NCBI GenBank assembly: GCA_937928755.1
Contig: CALEZI010000031.1
Span: 1-28,043, forward strand
Origin: an uncultured Rhodanobacteraceae bacterium
GTDB lineage: Bacteria > Pseudomonadota > Gammaproteobacteria > Xanthomonadales > SZUA-5
DNA: 28,043 bases
Direction: 5' to 3'
Part shown: positions 7,401-15,371 of the stretch, in pieces
How the letters are laid out: each line of letters starts with the position of its first letter
Numbering within the stretch: position 1 is the first letter of the stretch
Position numbers and translations under genes: made by a program
The notes under the pieces: model-generated
The model's input: the letters and a program-made list of their open reading frames with translations, nothing else
Database searches by the model: none
What the model was told of the DNA's origin: nothing

Positions 7401-8978
7401 ATGGTCCAACCCATGCAGATTCCATCACGACAACTCGCCCTGACGGCGTTGGCGATCGTCGCCCTCGCCGTGCCCGGATTGTGGCCGGTGCTGTCGCCCG
7501 GCATGTCGGCCGACGACTACGGGCTGCAGTTGTATGCCCGATTGACGCCATCGCCGCTGAGCTTCTTCCTCGAAGACCACTCGTCCAGTTACTCCTACCG
7601 CCCGGTGACGATGGCGCTGTGGTGGCTGGTCGCGCAGCTTGGCTCGCAAGCGGAACTGCAATACCTGATGAACATCGCGTTGCATGCGGCGAATGCGCTG
7701 CTGGTGGGCGCACTCGCGTGGCGCTGGTCTGGCCGCTGGCAGGCGATGTTGCTGGCCGGGGCGATCTTTGCGGCCCACCCCGCGATCGCCGCAACCCCGA
7801 TGTGGCTGGCCGACCGCTTCGATCTCTCGGCAACCCTCGGGATACTTGCAGCGTTGCTGCTGATCGAGCGTGCAATCGAGCGGCAACGCGCGGGCTGGCT
7901 GCTGCCATTCGCCGCTTTCTGGGCGATCGGCAGCAAGGAGATCGGCGTGGTGCTGGTGGTCCTCGGCGTGTTGCGACTGCTGGCTGCGCGGCAGTTGACC
8001 CTGCAGCTTCGCGTGCGTCTGGCGCTGGCCGTGATCCTGCCGGTGGCCGCGCTGTTGCTGGCCCGTACCGCTTTGTTGCGCGGATTCGATCAGACCCTGG
8101 GCATTGCCGACCTGGCGCAAGCGGCGACCAGCGGCATCGCTGCGTGGTGGCGGTTGTCGCCGAGCGCTCTGGGAATGGGTGGTCCGGCGGCAACGGCGTG
8201 GCTGTTGCCGTTGTTGCTGCTGCTGGCCACGCTCGGCTGGTGGTGGGCGGCGCGTACGCCGCAGATCTCCTGCAGCACACCACCGGCGCCATCGACGGCG
8301 TTGCCGCGCGCGACGATCCCGCTGCTGCTGCTTGGCGGCATGCTGCTGCTGCCGTCGCTGGTGCAGTGGCCGGTGACGCAACTGGTGCTGGTGGCGCCGG
8401 ACGCGCTTCGGAACCCCGCCAACCTGCGCTTTTATTACCTGGCATTCGTCGCGGTCGCCATTTTCGTCGGCATCGGACTGGCGCGCGCCAACGCCGCGCT
8501 GGCCGTGGCAACCAGCCTGCTGGTGGTCGTTTGCTCAGTCCCGGTTGCGCGCAGCCAGTCGCGCGACTGGGCGACCATGACCGCTCACAATCACCGTCCG
8601 GTGGCCGCCGCGCTGGCGCTGCTCGCTGCCGAACCGGTCCGCGGCGGCCTCTGCCTGGTCCAGTTCGGCGGCCTCGACGCCTTCACCGACCACACCCATT
8701 TTCTGGATTCGGCGATCAAGGCGCGATTGCCGACCGATTCGCCCTGGCAACGCTGCGTCTATCTGACCAGCCAGCCGCCGTGGTACAGCGTGCAACCGCG
8801 CAGCAGCTGCGAGGACGCGGATCTGCTGCCGTTGCGGCCGCGCGCCAGCGACGTCGGCTTGATGCATGCGCGACGTTTCGGGTCGTTGTGCGTGATCTAC
8901 CCGGAGATGCCGGCGCCGGCGTTGATCGAGGGCAGTGTGGGGCGCTGGCAGTGGACCGGCGAGCGCTTTCAGCGTTGA
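7401..8978 (+). CDS. GT-C type membrane glycosyltransferase-like protein
   Basis: A 525-residue, very hydrophobic protein with roughly ten transmembrane helices. After the first helix comes the loop GMSADDYGLQLYAR. An acidic DD/DE pair in the first extracytoplasmic loop is the catalytic hallmark of GT-C glycosyltransferases, which use polyprenyl-phosphate sugars. The following segments (FLEDHSSSYSYRPV, then NIALHAANALLVGAL, then FAAHPAIAATPMWLADRFD) resemble the protein O-mannosyltransferase/TMTC-like and ArnT-like fold. The final 150 residues form a soluble extracytoplasmic domain. An alternative ATG lies four codons in, and neither start has a good ribosome site. It is convergent with the acyltransferase-like gene, with 25 bp between them. 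The exact acceptor and donor are unknown; a link to the DprE-like pair downstream is inferred. Confidence 0.78.
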   Translation: MVQPMQIPSRQLALTALAIVALAVPGLWPVLSPGMSADDYGLQLYARLTPSPLSFFLEDHSSSYSYRPVTMALWWLVAQLGSQAELQYLMNIALHAANALLVGALAWRWSGRWQAMLLAGAIFAAHPAIAATPMWLADRFDLSATLGILAALLLIERAIERQRAGWLLPFAAFWAIGSKEIGVVLVVLGVLRLLAARQLTLQLRVRLALAVILPVAALLLARTALLRGFDQTLGIADLAQAATSGIAAWWRLSPSALGMGGPAATAWLLPLLLLLATLGWWWAARTPQISCSTPPAPSTALPRATIPLLLLGGMLLLPSLVQWPVTQLVLVAPDALRNPANLRFYYLAFVAVAIFVGIGLARANAALAVATSLLVVVCSVPVARSQSRDWATMTAHNHRPVAAALALLAAEPVRGGLCLVQFGGLDAFTDHTHFLDSAIKARLPTDSPWQRCVYLTSQPPWYSVQPRSSCEDADLLPLRPRASDVGLMHARRFGSLCVIYPEMPAPALIEGSVGRWQWTGERFQR

Positions 8979-9003
8979 CGCTGGCGGGAGGCCGACGCGA
9001 CGA

Positions 9004-9921
9004 TCAGGCCTCGCCGTTGGCTTCGGTGCGCGCGCCTGCGGGTCGTTCGAGAAATCCCTGCGGTGCCGGCCAGTAAAACCAGAGCGCCGGCTCGCGCTGC
9101 CATTGTTCGATGAAGCGGGCGCTGAGACTGTTCGCCAGAGCGTTCAGATCCTGTCCCGCCGGCAGCCGCGTGAGCACCATCCGGCGCTCGCGCGTGACCC
9201 AGTCCACATCCACGGTGAAGCACAGCAGCGGGCAGTCCAGATCCAGCGCGAGCTTGAGGATGCCGCTGCGCCACCAGGCGCGACGACCGCCTGGAAAGGG
9301 AACCTCGATGATGCCGGTGCCGGAGCGCGGCGGGGTGTCCGCGGCCACGCACGGCAAACCACCCTCGCGCACCGTTTGCGCGATGCGCTCGCGCGCGCCG
9401 CCGGTGCCGATGCCGGAATTGCCGCAGACCCGCTTCACCATCGCGCCGCGCAGGCGCATCGACAGGTAGCGCACCCAGCCGACGCCATCCGGGCGCCGGT
9501 CGAGCGACCGGTAGACCAGATAGACGTCATAGCCGAGCGCGCGCAGGTGCGCCAGCGCCGGCAATCCCTGGTTGAAGTTGAAGAAGAAGCAGAGCGCGCC
9601 GCTCGCCGGGCGATCGATGTCGCCGTCGATCATCATGGTGCGCGCCAGGCCGCGCCAACCGAACACCAGGGTGCGGAAGGTGTCGGCGTACTCCAGCAGA
9701 AAACCCATGCGGAACCGGCGGTCGAAGCTGGCGTCGGCCGGATCGAAGCCGAGGGTCATGCGTCCACCACGGCTGCCGCCCACTTCCTCGCGAATCAGGA
9801 ACGGCCAGCGCGACAGTTGCCAGAAGATCCAGACGCACCAGCGCCACGGCATCACGGCGGCAAGCCCGGGCACCAGGAACAGTGACAGCAGATCGCGAAG
9901 TTCTCGCGTGAGGGCTCGCAC
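9004..9921 (-). CDS. LpxL/HtrB-like acyltransferase homologue, degenerate active site
   Basis: A 305-residue protein resembling the LPLAT (LpxL/LpxM, lysophospholipid acyltransferase) superfamily: an N-terminal hydrophobic segment (LLSLFLVPGLAAVMPWRWCV), a central strand-turn (GALCFFFNFNQGLPAL), then YDVYLVYRSLD, and a C-terminal EREPALWFYW-like ending (QREPALWFYWPAPQGF). In active enzymes the central turn carries the catalytic His of the H-x4-D/E motif. Here it reads NFNQG with no His, so either the enzyme is inactive or it works differently. The start is a GTG with no obvious ribosome site; an internal ATG at MPWRWC would remove the membrane segment. It lies in a cell-envelope gene block, which fits membrane-lipid or glycolipid work. 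Confidence 0.75.
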   Translation of the reverse strand: MRALTRELRDLLSLFLVPGLAAVMPWRWCVWIFWQLSRWPFLIREEVGGSRGGRMTLGFDPADASFDRRFRMGFLLEYADTFRTLVFGWRGLARTMMIDGDIDRPASGALCFFFNFNQGLPALAHLRALGYDVYLVYRSLDRRPDGVGWVRYLSMRLRGAMVKRVCGNSGIGTGGARERIAQTVREGGLPCVAADTPPRSGTGIIEVPFPGGRRAWWRSGILKLALDLDCPLLCFTVDVDWVTRERRMVLTRLPAGQDLNALANSLSARFIEQWQREPALWFYWPAPQGFLERPAGARTEANGEA

Positions 9922-10037
9922 GCGACGGGCTCGCTGCAGCGGTCGGGAGGTCGCCTAGGCTAGCAGCCTGCCAAGGGTCAACCAAGCTGTCGGAGCGGCA
10001 TGCGAGAATCGGGGCATACGACCTTTGCGAGTAATCC

Positions 10038-10535
10038 ATGGCATCGATCGATGAGTTCATCGTCGTCACCGAAGTCGAGCGCGGACCGTTTTTCGCCGCC
10101 GAGCTGTTCCAGCGCAAGTATCGTGCGCAGTTACCCGACTTCCCGCATCACGTGGTCGCCTTGTACCGGCGTCCGGACGGCCACTTATTGACCGCCAGTT
10201 ACGTGCACTTCACCCATTGCGGCGACATCGTGCTGGCCGGCGGGGCGTGCACCGACGGCGCCGTCATGCGCTCGATGGATGCGGCCGAGCAGGCGGCGTT
10301 GACCGAGTACGGTGGCTTGATGCTGGCGACCCTGCGTTATGGATTCGAGCGCTGGGGACCGGGATGCGAAGCCATGTTCACTTGCTGCGGCGATCCGCGC
10401 GCACTGGAAACCACGCCCAAGGTCGGCTTCATCGAAACCGGCGTGCAGTACCTGCTGGTGCACTGGTTGCGCGAATTGTCGCCGTCGCGCAAGCAGCAAC
10501 TTGTCGCCAAGGCGAAGACCTTCATGCCGTTCTGA
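10038..10535 (+). CDS. Conserved hypothetical protein, possibly GNAT-like
   Basis: I do not recognise this 165-residue protein with certainty. It is soluble, with alternating strands and helices (HHVVALYRRPDGHLLTASYV, then GDIVLAGGACTDG), a cluster of cysteines (THCGD, FTCCGDP) and an ending (KVGFIETGVQYLLVHWLREL) that looks like the last strands of an acyl-CoA N-acyltransferase fold (GFxxTG). No acetyl-CoA-binding R/Q-x-x-G-x-G/A loop is visible, so catalysis is not claimed. It is divergent from the acyltransferase-like gene and ends 21 bp from the convergent deacetylase gene. Codon use is like its neighbours, which supports a real gene. Confidence 0.8.
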   Translation: MASIDEFIVVTEVERGPFFAAELFQRKYRAQLPDFPHHVVALYRRPDGHLLTASYVHFTHCGDIVLAGGACTDGAVMRSMDAAEQAALTEYGGLMLATLRYGFERWGPGCEAMFTCCGDPRALETTPKVGFIETGVQYLLVHWLRELSPSRKQQLVAKAKTFMPF

Positions 10536-10556
10536 CCCGGCAGCCGTAGTCGCCCG

Positions 10557-11381
10557 TCAGCCGACGTCGCGCAGCAGCGCGGCAAAATCTTCGGGCGTTT
10601 TCCAGTGCCAGCCGCAGACGTACCGCGGCAGATTCCAGCGGTCGTCGGCAAACGAGACCGGCCGCGCGCCATCGCCGAAAGCGGCGCGCAATCCGATCGC
10701 CGGCGCGCGCCGTGGCAGCCACTGCATGCGCAGGAAATCCGGCACATGGCCGAAGGGATAACAAAACATGCTGGGCGCTGTGCCCAGGCACGCGGCAAGA
10801 CGCTGCTGCGCCTGGGTGATCTGAAACTCCGCGCGTCGATCGCTGTTCACCGCATGGAAATCGCCGCGCGGCATGCCATCCGGGGCATCCGTACCGAGGC
10901 ACGGATGATTGTGGTCCCAGCTGTGGTTCTCGATGCTCAGCAGCCCCGATCCTTGCGCGGCGGACCACCAGTCGTCGCCGATCTGGTCGCGCGCGAACAG
11001 GCAAGCGGCGTCGATCTGACGCCGCGCCGCCGGATCGGCAATGACGAATGAGCTGAGGTGCAACCCGGGCTGGGCAGCCGCGCCGTGACGCGCGCGGAAA
11101 TCGAGCAGGATGTTGGCGAAGCTGCGCTGCACGCCGTGACCGGGATACTCGAGGTCGTGGAAATCGAAGTCGGTGCCGTCGTCGCAGGTCAACGCGATAC
11201 AGCGATGCAGCCGGTCGGCGTCGTGACTTTCGAAGGCGTCCACCACGCTGGACAGCGGCAATACGCGCCAGCCTGTCGCGTGCAGGGATTCGAGGTCGGC
11301 GGCGAGCGCCAGGTGGTCGTTGCCGACATAATCGGACGACGCGACATTCGCCGCGTGATAGGTCAGGATCGGCACCCGCAT
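10557..11381 (-). CDS. Polysaccharide deacetylase (NodB-like) family protein
   Basis: A 274-residue protein with the NodB deacetylase motifs: the opening strand VPILTYHA, motif 1 ALTCDDGTDF (the two aspartates of TxDDG), motif 2 NHSWDHNH (the metal-binding H-x3-H), and CYPFG in place of the usual RPPYG motif. The family removes N- or O-acetyl groups from glycans using a divalent metal. No signal peptide is visible with the chosen ATG start; in-frame starts at 11417 or 11504 would add a non-conserved leader overlapping the divergent promoter region. It is divergent from the DprE1-like gene, 92 bp apart. Context suggests trimming of an envelope glycan, but the substrate is unknown. Confidence 0.88.
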   Translation of the reverse strand: MRVPILTYHAANVASSDYVGNDHLALAADLESLHATGWRVLPLSSVVDAFESHDADRLHRCIALTCDDGTDFDFHDLEYPGHGVQRSFANILLDFRARHGAAAQPGLHLSSFVIADPAARRQIDAACLFARDQIGDDWWSAAQGSGLLSIENHSWDHNHPCLGTDAPDGMPRGDFHAVNSDRRAEFQITQAQQRLAACLGTAPSMFCYPFGHVPDFLRMQWLPRRAPAIGLRAAFGDGARPVSFADDRWNLPRYVCGWHWKTPEDFAALLRDVG

Positions 11382-11433
11382 CGGTGGGCAGAATCTGGCA
11401 TGAATCCGCTCGAACATACACGTTGGCCGGTAG

Positions 11434-11459
11434 CGCGGCAAAGCCGCGGGATTGCCGCG
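11434..11459 (+). promoter_or_regulatory. Overlapping alternative hairpins before the DprE1-like gene
   Basis: CGCGGCAA (11434-11441) can pair with GCCGCG (11443-11448; 6 bp, AAA loop) or with TTGCCGCG (11452-11459; 8 bp). The two pairings are mutually exclusive. The longer one ends just before a GAGG ribosome site (11462-11465). This may be a leader switch, or simply GC-rich chance. Confidence 0.3.
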
Positions 11460-11473
11460 ATGAGGTCGACCCG

Positions 11474-12769
11474 TTGACTGGATGGTCCAAACGCGTGAGT
11501 TCATGGGGGCGGCTCAATGCCGACCTGCACCGTTGGACGGTGCTCGGTGATCGCGAGTCCGTGGTCGCAACCATCCGCCACGGCGGTCTGCCCTTCGGCA
11601 ACGGTCGCTCCTATGGCGATGTCTGCCTCAATCCGGGTGGCACGCTGTGGAGCACCCGCGGGCTGGACCGGTTCATTGCCTTCGATGGCGAATCAGGTGT
11701 CGTCGAATGCGAGGCCGGCGTTCTGCTGGGCGAGATCATCGATGTCGTCCTGCCGCGCGGCTGGTTCCTGCCGGTGGCGCCGGGCACGCGCTACGTGACT
11801 GTCGGCGGGGCCATCGCCAACGATGTGCACGGCAAGGGTCACCACCGGACCGGCAGCTTTGGCGATCACCTGTTGTCGCTGCAACTGGTACGCACCGACG
11901 GTGAGTTGATCGAGTGCTCGGCCAACGCCAATGCGGATTGGCTGCGCGCGACCATCGGCGGGCTCGGCTTGACCGGCGTGATAACCCGCGCGCGCCTGCA
12001 ACTGCGCCGGGTCGCCGGTGCCTGGCTGGATGCCGATGCGCAGCCCTTCGAGACGCTGGACGCGTTCTTTGCGCTGTCGGGCGCGGCAACTCGCGACTTC
12101 GAATACAACGTCGCCTGGATCGACTGTGCCGCCGGCGGTCGTGGGGTTTTTTTCCGCGCCAACCACAGCGCCAGTTGCGACCCGCTGCTGCCACCGAGTC
12201 CTCGCAGGTTTCCGCTGGAGCCGCCGATATCGCTGGTCAACCGCCTGTCGCTGCGCGCGTTCAATGCCGCGTACTTTCGCGCGCATCAGATTCGCCAGGG
12301 GCGCAGGCAACAGGATTATCGGTCCTTCTTCTTTCCGCTCGACAACCTGCTGGAGTGGAACCGGATCTACGGTCCGCGTGGATTCTTCCAGTATCAGTCC
12401 CTGGTACCGCCGGTTGCGCAACTGGAAGCGACGCGGGCGATGCTGCAGGAAATTTCCCGCTCGCGCATGGGGTCGTTCCTGGCGGTACTGAAGACCTTCG
12501 GCGATCGCCCGGCGCCGGGACTGCTCAGTTTCCCTGCAGCGGGCACCACGCTGGCGCTCGACTTTCCCAACCAGGGCGAAAACACACTCGCGCTGTTCCG
12601 CCGTCTGGACGCCATCGTGCTCGCCGCGGGCGGTCGCCTGTACCCGGCCAAGGACGCACGAATGGCGCCGAGCATGTTCGCGGCCGGCTACCCGCGCCTG
12701 CCCGAGTTCCTGCGCTTTCGCGATCCGGGCATTGCGTCTTCGCTGTCGCGTCGCTTGCTCGGAAGCTGA
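11474..12769 (+). CDS. DprE1-like FAD-binding oxidoreductase
   Basis: A 431-residue member of the family of decaprenylphosphoryl-ribose 2'-oxidase (DprE1). It oxidises C2 of the polyprenyl-phosphoryl pentose before reduction by a DprE2-type partner. Visible marks: the FAD loop FGNGRSYGD, APGTRYVTVGGAIANDVHGK with HHRTGSFG, GGLGLTGVITRARL, FPLDNLLEWNRIYGPRGFFQYQ and LYPAKDAR, whose lysine (residue 393) matches the catalytic Lys418 of the mycobacterial enzyme. The position of mycobacterial Cys387, target of benzothiazinones, is alanine here (Ala361, 12554-12556). The start TTG has GAGG 8 bases upstream, and family similarity begins right after it (TGWSKRVSSWGR); the open frame further upstream overlaps the divergent gene region. 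The DprE2-like gene follows after 39 bp. Confidence 0.92.
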   Translation: MTGWSKRVSSWGRLNADLHRWTVLGDRESVVATIRHGGLPFGNGRSYGDVCLNPGGTLWSTRGLDRFIAFDGESGVVECEAGVLLGEIIDVVLPRGWFLPVAPGTRYVTVGGAIANDVHGKGHHRTGSFGDHLLSLQLVRTDGELIECSANANADWLRATIGGLGLTGVITRARLQLRRVAGAWLDADAQPFETLDAFFALSGAATRDFEYNVAWIDCAAGGRGVFFRANHSASCDPLLPPSPRRFPLEPPISLVNRLSLRAFNAAYFRAHQIRQGRRQQDYRSFFFPLDNLLEWNRIYGPRGFFQYQSLVPPVAQLEATRAMLQEISRSRMGSFLAVLKTFGDRPAPGLLSFPAAGTTLALDFPNQGENTLALFRRLDAIVLAAGGRLYPAKDARMAPSMFAAGYPRLPEFLRFRDPGIASSLSRRLLGS

Positions 12770-12808
12770 AGTCTGCTTTACTGGATACCTCGATCCAGAA
12801 CGGCGGAC

Positions 12809-13558
12809 ATGCGCGACATGAGTTGCAGAATCCTGATCATCGGCGCCACTTCTGCCATCGCAACGGCGGTAGCACGTCGGCAGGCCGTCGGCGCGGCGCG
12901 CATCTTTCTGGTCGGGCGCCAGGGTGCTCTGCTGCGTGCGCTGGCGGACGACCTGCGCGTACGCGGTGCTGCGGAAGTCGACCTCGAAATCCTCGATGCG
13001 CTCGACACCGCCGCGCATGCCGCGGTCGTGGAGCGCGCATTTGCGCGCTGGGATGGCTTCGACCAGGTCCTCGTTGCCCATGGTGTGTTGCCCGATCAGA
13101 CGGCCTGCGAGCGGTCTGTCGATGCCGCGCTGGCGGCATTCGACATCAACGCGAGATCGGTGCTCGCCCTGGCCTTGCTGCTGGCCTCGCGTCTGGAGGC
13201 ACAAGGTTCCGGTGCGATCACCCTGATCTCCTCGCCGGCCGGCGAACGCGGGCGCCAGAGCAACTACATCTACGGCGCCGCGAAGGCGTCGGTCACCGTG
13301 CTTGCAGCCGGCTTGCGCCACCGGCTGGCGAGCCGTGGGGTGCGCGTGCTGACCATATTGCCCGGCTTCGTCGACACGCCGATGACGGCAAGCTTCGCCA
13401 AGGGTGCGCTCTGGGCCACGCCGGACCGGGTCGCCGCCGACATCGTGCGCGCACTCGAAGCGGGCTTCGGAACGATTTACACGCCATGGTTCTGGCGTTG
13501 GATCATGGCGATCATCCGCAGCGTTCCGGAGCGCATCTTCATCCGCACCCGACTGTGA
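12809..13558 (+). CDS. DprE2-like short-chain dehydrogenase
   Basis: A 249-residue short-chain dehydrogenase/reductase. The nucleotide loop is IIGATSAIATA (about residues 10-20), the DprE2-type variant of GxxxGxG. It also has the structural Asn (FDIN, residue 114), the catalytic Ser pair (LISSPAGE, 141-142) and Y155-GAA-K159. In mycobacteria DprE2 reduces the 2-keto intermediate to polyprenyl-phosphoarabinose using NADH. Immediate proximity to a DprE1 homologue makes that role the best inference. The C-terminal hydrophobic segment (FWRWIMAIIRSV) could touch the membrane. A second ATG lies three codons in and may be the true start, since MSCRILIIGATS looks like a typical SDR N-terminus. Confidence 0.91.
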   Translation: MRDMSCRILIIGATSAIATAVARRQAVGAARIFLVGRQGALLRALADDLRVRGAAEVDLEILDALDTAAHAAVVERAFARWDGFDQVLVAHGVLPDQTACERSVDAALAAFDINARSVLALALLLASRLEAQGSGAITLISSPAGERGRQSNYIYGAAKASVTVLAAGLRHRLASRGVRVLTILPGFVDTPMTASFAKGALWATPDRVAADIVRALEAGFGTIYTPWFWRWIMAIIRSVPERIFIRTRL

Positions 13559-13642
13559 GGGCCAGCGCCGCCGCGGGCGCCTGGCGCACTGCTGCGGTGC
13601 GCACCTGCGCGCGTCGAACAGCCAGCGACCAGGGGTGGCTGG

Positions 13643-13660
13643 TTTTTGTCCGCAAAGGAC
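13643..13660. repeat. Dispersed 18-nt hairpin sequence, copy 1
   Basis: TTTTTGTCCGCAAAGGAC occurs here and again, identical, at 17997-18014. Its core GTCC-GCAAA-GGAC is a small hairpin. Here it lies in the 172-bp gap after the DprE2-like gene, which otherwise holds only a GC-rich imperfect hairpin at about 13563-13585. Confidence 0.6.
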
Positions 13661-13730
13661 GCAAGCCACATGGCGCGCGCCGGCACGATTGGGCAGACTG
13701 TGAGCCGGCGGGCAGCAATGGAGTGAGTTC

Positions 13731-14054
13731 ATGGGACGCTGGATTGCACTCGGGATTACCCTGGTGTGTTTCGGCTCGTGCAGTTTCATGAGTCAGAATG
13801 TCTTCAGGGGCATGGTCGCGCCGATCGGCGTCATCGTTTTCGGCTTCATCACCTTGCTGTTGTTCGTGCAGGCACGGGTCCAGGGCAGCGCGCGCCCACC
13901 GGCTGCCGCAATGCTCGACGCCGAGACCCAGATGCTGATGCGTCAACGCGCCAGTCGCATCGCCGAACAGAATCGCAGCGGCGTTGCGTCGCTGAACTCG
14001 GGACCGGCTGCCGACGGGCGCCCGACCGGCAAGGCTGCAGGAGCGCCCGATTGA
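13731..14054 (+). CDS. Small membrane protein of unknown function
   Basis: This 107-residue protein is not recognised. It has two hydrophobic segments (WIALGITLVCFGSCSFM and VAPIGVIVFGFITLLLFVQA) separated by a short polar turn, then a charged cytoplasmic tail (LDAETQMLMRQRASRIAEQNRS) with helical character. A GGAG site lies 8-9 bases before the ATG. Its stop codon overlaps the TTG start of the adaptor gene (TTGA at 14051-14054), so the two are probably translationally coupled and may work together at the inner membrane. The composition matches neighbouring genes, so I treat it as real. Confidence 0.82.
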   Translation: MGRWIALGITLVCFGSCSFMSQNVFRGMVAPIGVIVFGFITLLLFVQARVQGSARPPAAAMLDAETQMLMRQRASRIAEQNRSGVASLNSGPAADGRPTGKAAGAPD

Positions 14055-15250
14055 GCGCATTGCGATCGCGCCCGGCTCGCGCCGGACTGTTGCTGGCTGC
14101 GGGCCTGGTCGTCGCCGTGCTGTATTTCGGGTTCCGCGGCGAGCGCGTGCGGGTCGACTCGGCGCCAGCGCAGCAGCAGGATTTGATCGAGAGCCTGCGC
14201 GAGGAAGGACGCACTCGGGTGGTGCACCGCTACCGCATCAGTGCGCCGGTGGCGGGGCAAGTGGATCGCATTCACTGGCGACCCGGTGACCCGGTAACCT
14301 CGAATGCGGTGCTGGCGCGGGTCCAGCCGTCGCTGGGCGCCCTGCTCGATCCAGCCACGCGCGATCGCCTCAAAAACGAAGCGGCGGCCGCCGCGTCGGC
14401 AGTGGCGCAGGCGCAGGCCAGGGTCAACGCGGCGCGCGCCAACGATACTCTGGCGCGCCAGGAACTCGAACGCATCGCGCCGATGGTGGCCAATGGCACG
14501 CTGGCCCGCCGCGAAGGCGACCGTGCCGAGAGCCAGGCGCAAATGGCGCGCGCGGAACTGGCGGCGGCACGCTTTGCGCTGGAGTTGGCGCAAGCGCAGC
14601 GGGAGGCAGCGCAGTCGCTGCTGTCGCAACAGGGCAAGAGCGGTTCCGCCGACCAACAGGTCGAGCTGCGCGCGCCGGTCGCCGGCGTGGTGCTGGCGCG
14701 GCTGCGCGAGAGCGCCGGACCGGTCGCCGTCGGCGAGCCCTTGCTGGAGATCGGCGATCCGGCGAGCCTGGAGATCGAGGTCGACCTGTTGTCCTCCGAC
14801 GCGGTGCGGGTCGGCGCCGGCATGGACGTGCGGCTGCACCGTTGGGGTGGCGCCGCGACGCTCAGCGCGCGGGTGCGCCGCGTCGAACCGGTCGGCTTCA
14901 CCAAGATCTCCGCGCTTGGCGTGGAAGAACAGCGCGTCTGGGTGTTGTGCGACTTCACCTCGCCGGCGGCGGACTGGCAGCGCCTGGGCGATGGTTACCG
15001 CGTCGACGCCGAATTCATCTTGTCCTCGGGTGTCGCGCTGACTGTGCCGACCGGCGCGCTGTTCCGGCGCGACCAGGGCTGGGCGGTGTATCGGGTGGCC
15101 GACGGCCGCGCCGTCGAGCGTGCCGTCACGGTTGGCCGGCGCAGCGGGCTCGATGCCGAGATTCTCGATGGGTTGACCGCTGGCGATCGCGTGATCGTGC
15201 ATCCGGACGATCGCGTCGCCGAGGGCACACGTGTGGAACTGCTGCAGTAG
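14051..15250 (+). CDS. HlyD/RND-type periplasmic adaptor subunit
   Basis: A 399-residue membrane-fusion protein. It has an N-terminal anchor (AGLLLAAGLVVAVLYFGF), a first lipoyl half-motif (ISAPVAGQVDRIHWRPGDPV), a long alanine-rich coiled-coil hairpin (about residues 100-200), a second lipoyl half-motif (VELRAPVAGVVLARLRESAG), and beta-barrel and membrane-proximal domains ending at VELLQ. Adaptors of this type bridge an inner-membrane ABC or RND pump to an outer-membrane channel. The TTG start overlaps the previous stop codon and has AGGAG (14039-14043) 7 bases before it. The frame is open further upstream, but that part overlaps the small membrane gene. No pump gene follows, so its partner is elsewhere or absent. 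Confidence 0.9.
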   Translation: MSALRSRPARAGLLLAAGLVVAVLYFGFRGERVRVDSAPAQQQDLIESLREEGRTRVVHRYRISAPVAGQVDRIHWRPGDPVTSNAVLARVQPSLGALLDPATRDRLKNEAAAAASAVAQAQARVNAARANDTLARQELERIAPMVANGTLARREGDRAESQAQMARAELAAARFALELAQAQREAAQSLLSQQGKSGSADQQVELRAPVAGVVLARLRESAGPVAVGEPLLEIGDPASLEIEVDLLSSDAVRVGAGMDVRLHRWGGAATLSARVRRVEPVGFTKISALGVEEQRVWVLCDFTSPAADWQRLGDGYRVDAEFILSSGVALTVPTGALFRRDQGWAVYRVADGRAVERAVTVGRRSGLDAEILDGLTAGDRVIVHPDDRVAEGTRVELLQ

Positions 15251-15261
15251 TCGCAGTTGAT

Positions 15262-15290
15262 CGTTTGCGTGTGGTCCGGGCTTGCAAACG
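15262..15290 (+). other. Stem-loop between adaptor gene and c-di-GMP gene
   Basis: CGTTTGC and GCAAACG form a perfect 7-bp stem around a 15-nt loop, 11 bases after the adaptor stop. There is no T tract. It may mark the end of the adaptor transcript or act in the leader of the downstream gene. Confidence 0.3.
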
Positions 15291-15371
15291 CCGGATTCAA
15301 CTGTTCATATGCTGCGCCTTGCGCCGCGCCCGATTGCGCGCGGAAGCTTTCAGGCAGTCAGTGGAGAGCCC

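Noticed and set aside
7401..13558. Mycobacterial-type arabinogalactan synthesis
   Set aside because: Only the DprE-like pair is shared. There are no Emb-type arabinosyltransferases or galactan genes, and the other genes are gammaproteobacterial in type.
11693..13789. Minus-strand open frame of 698 codons across the DprE1/DprE2-like genes
   Set aside because: It spans two well-supported plus-strand genes and their gap, with no family motif.
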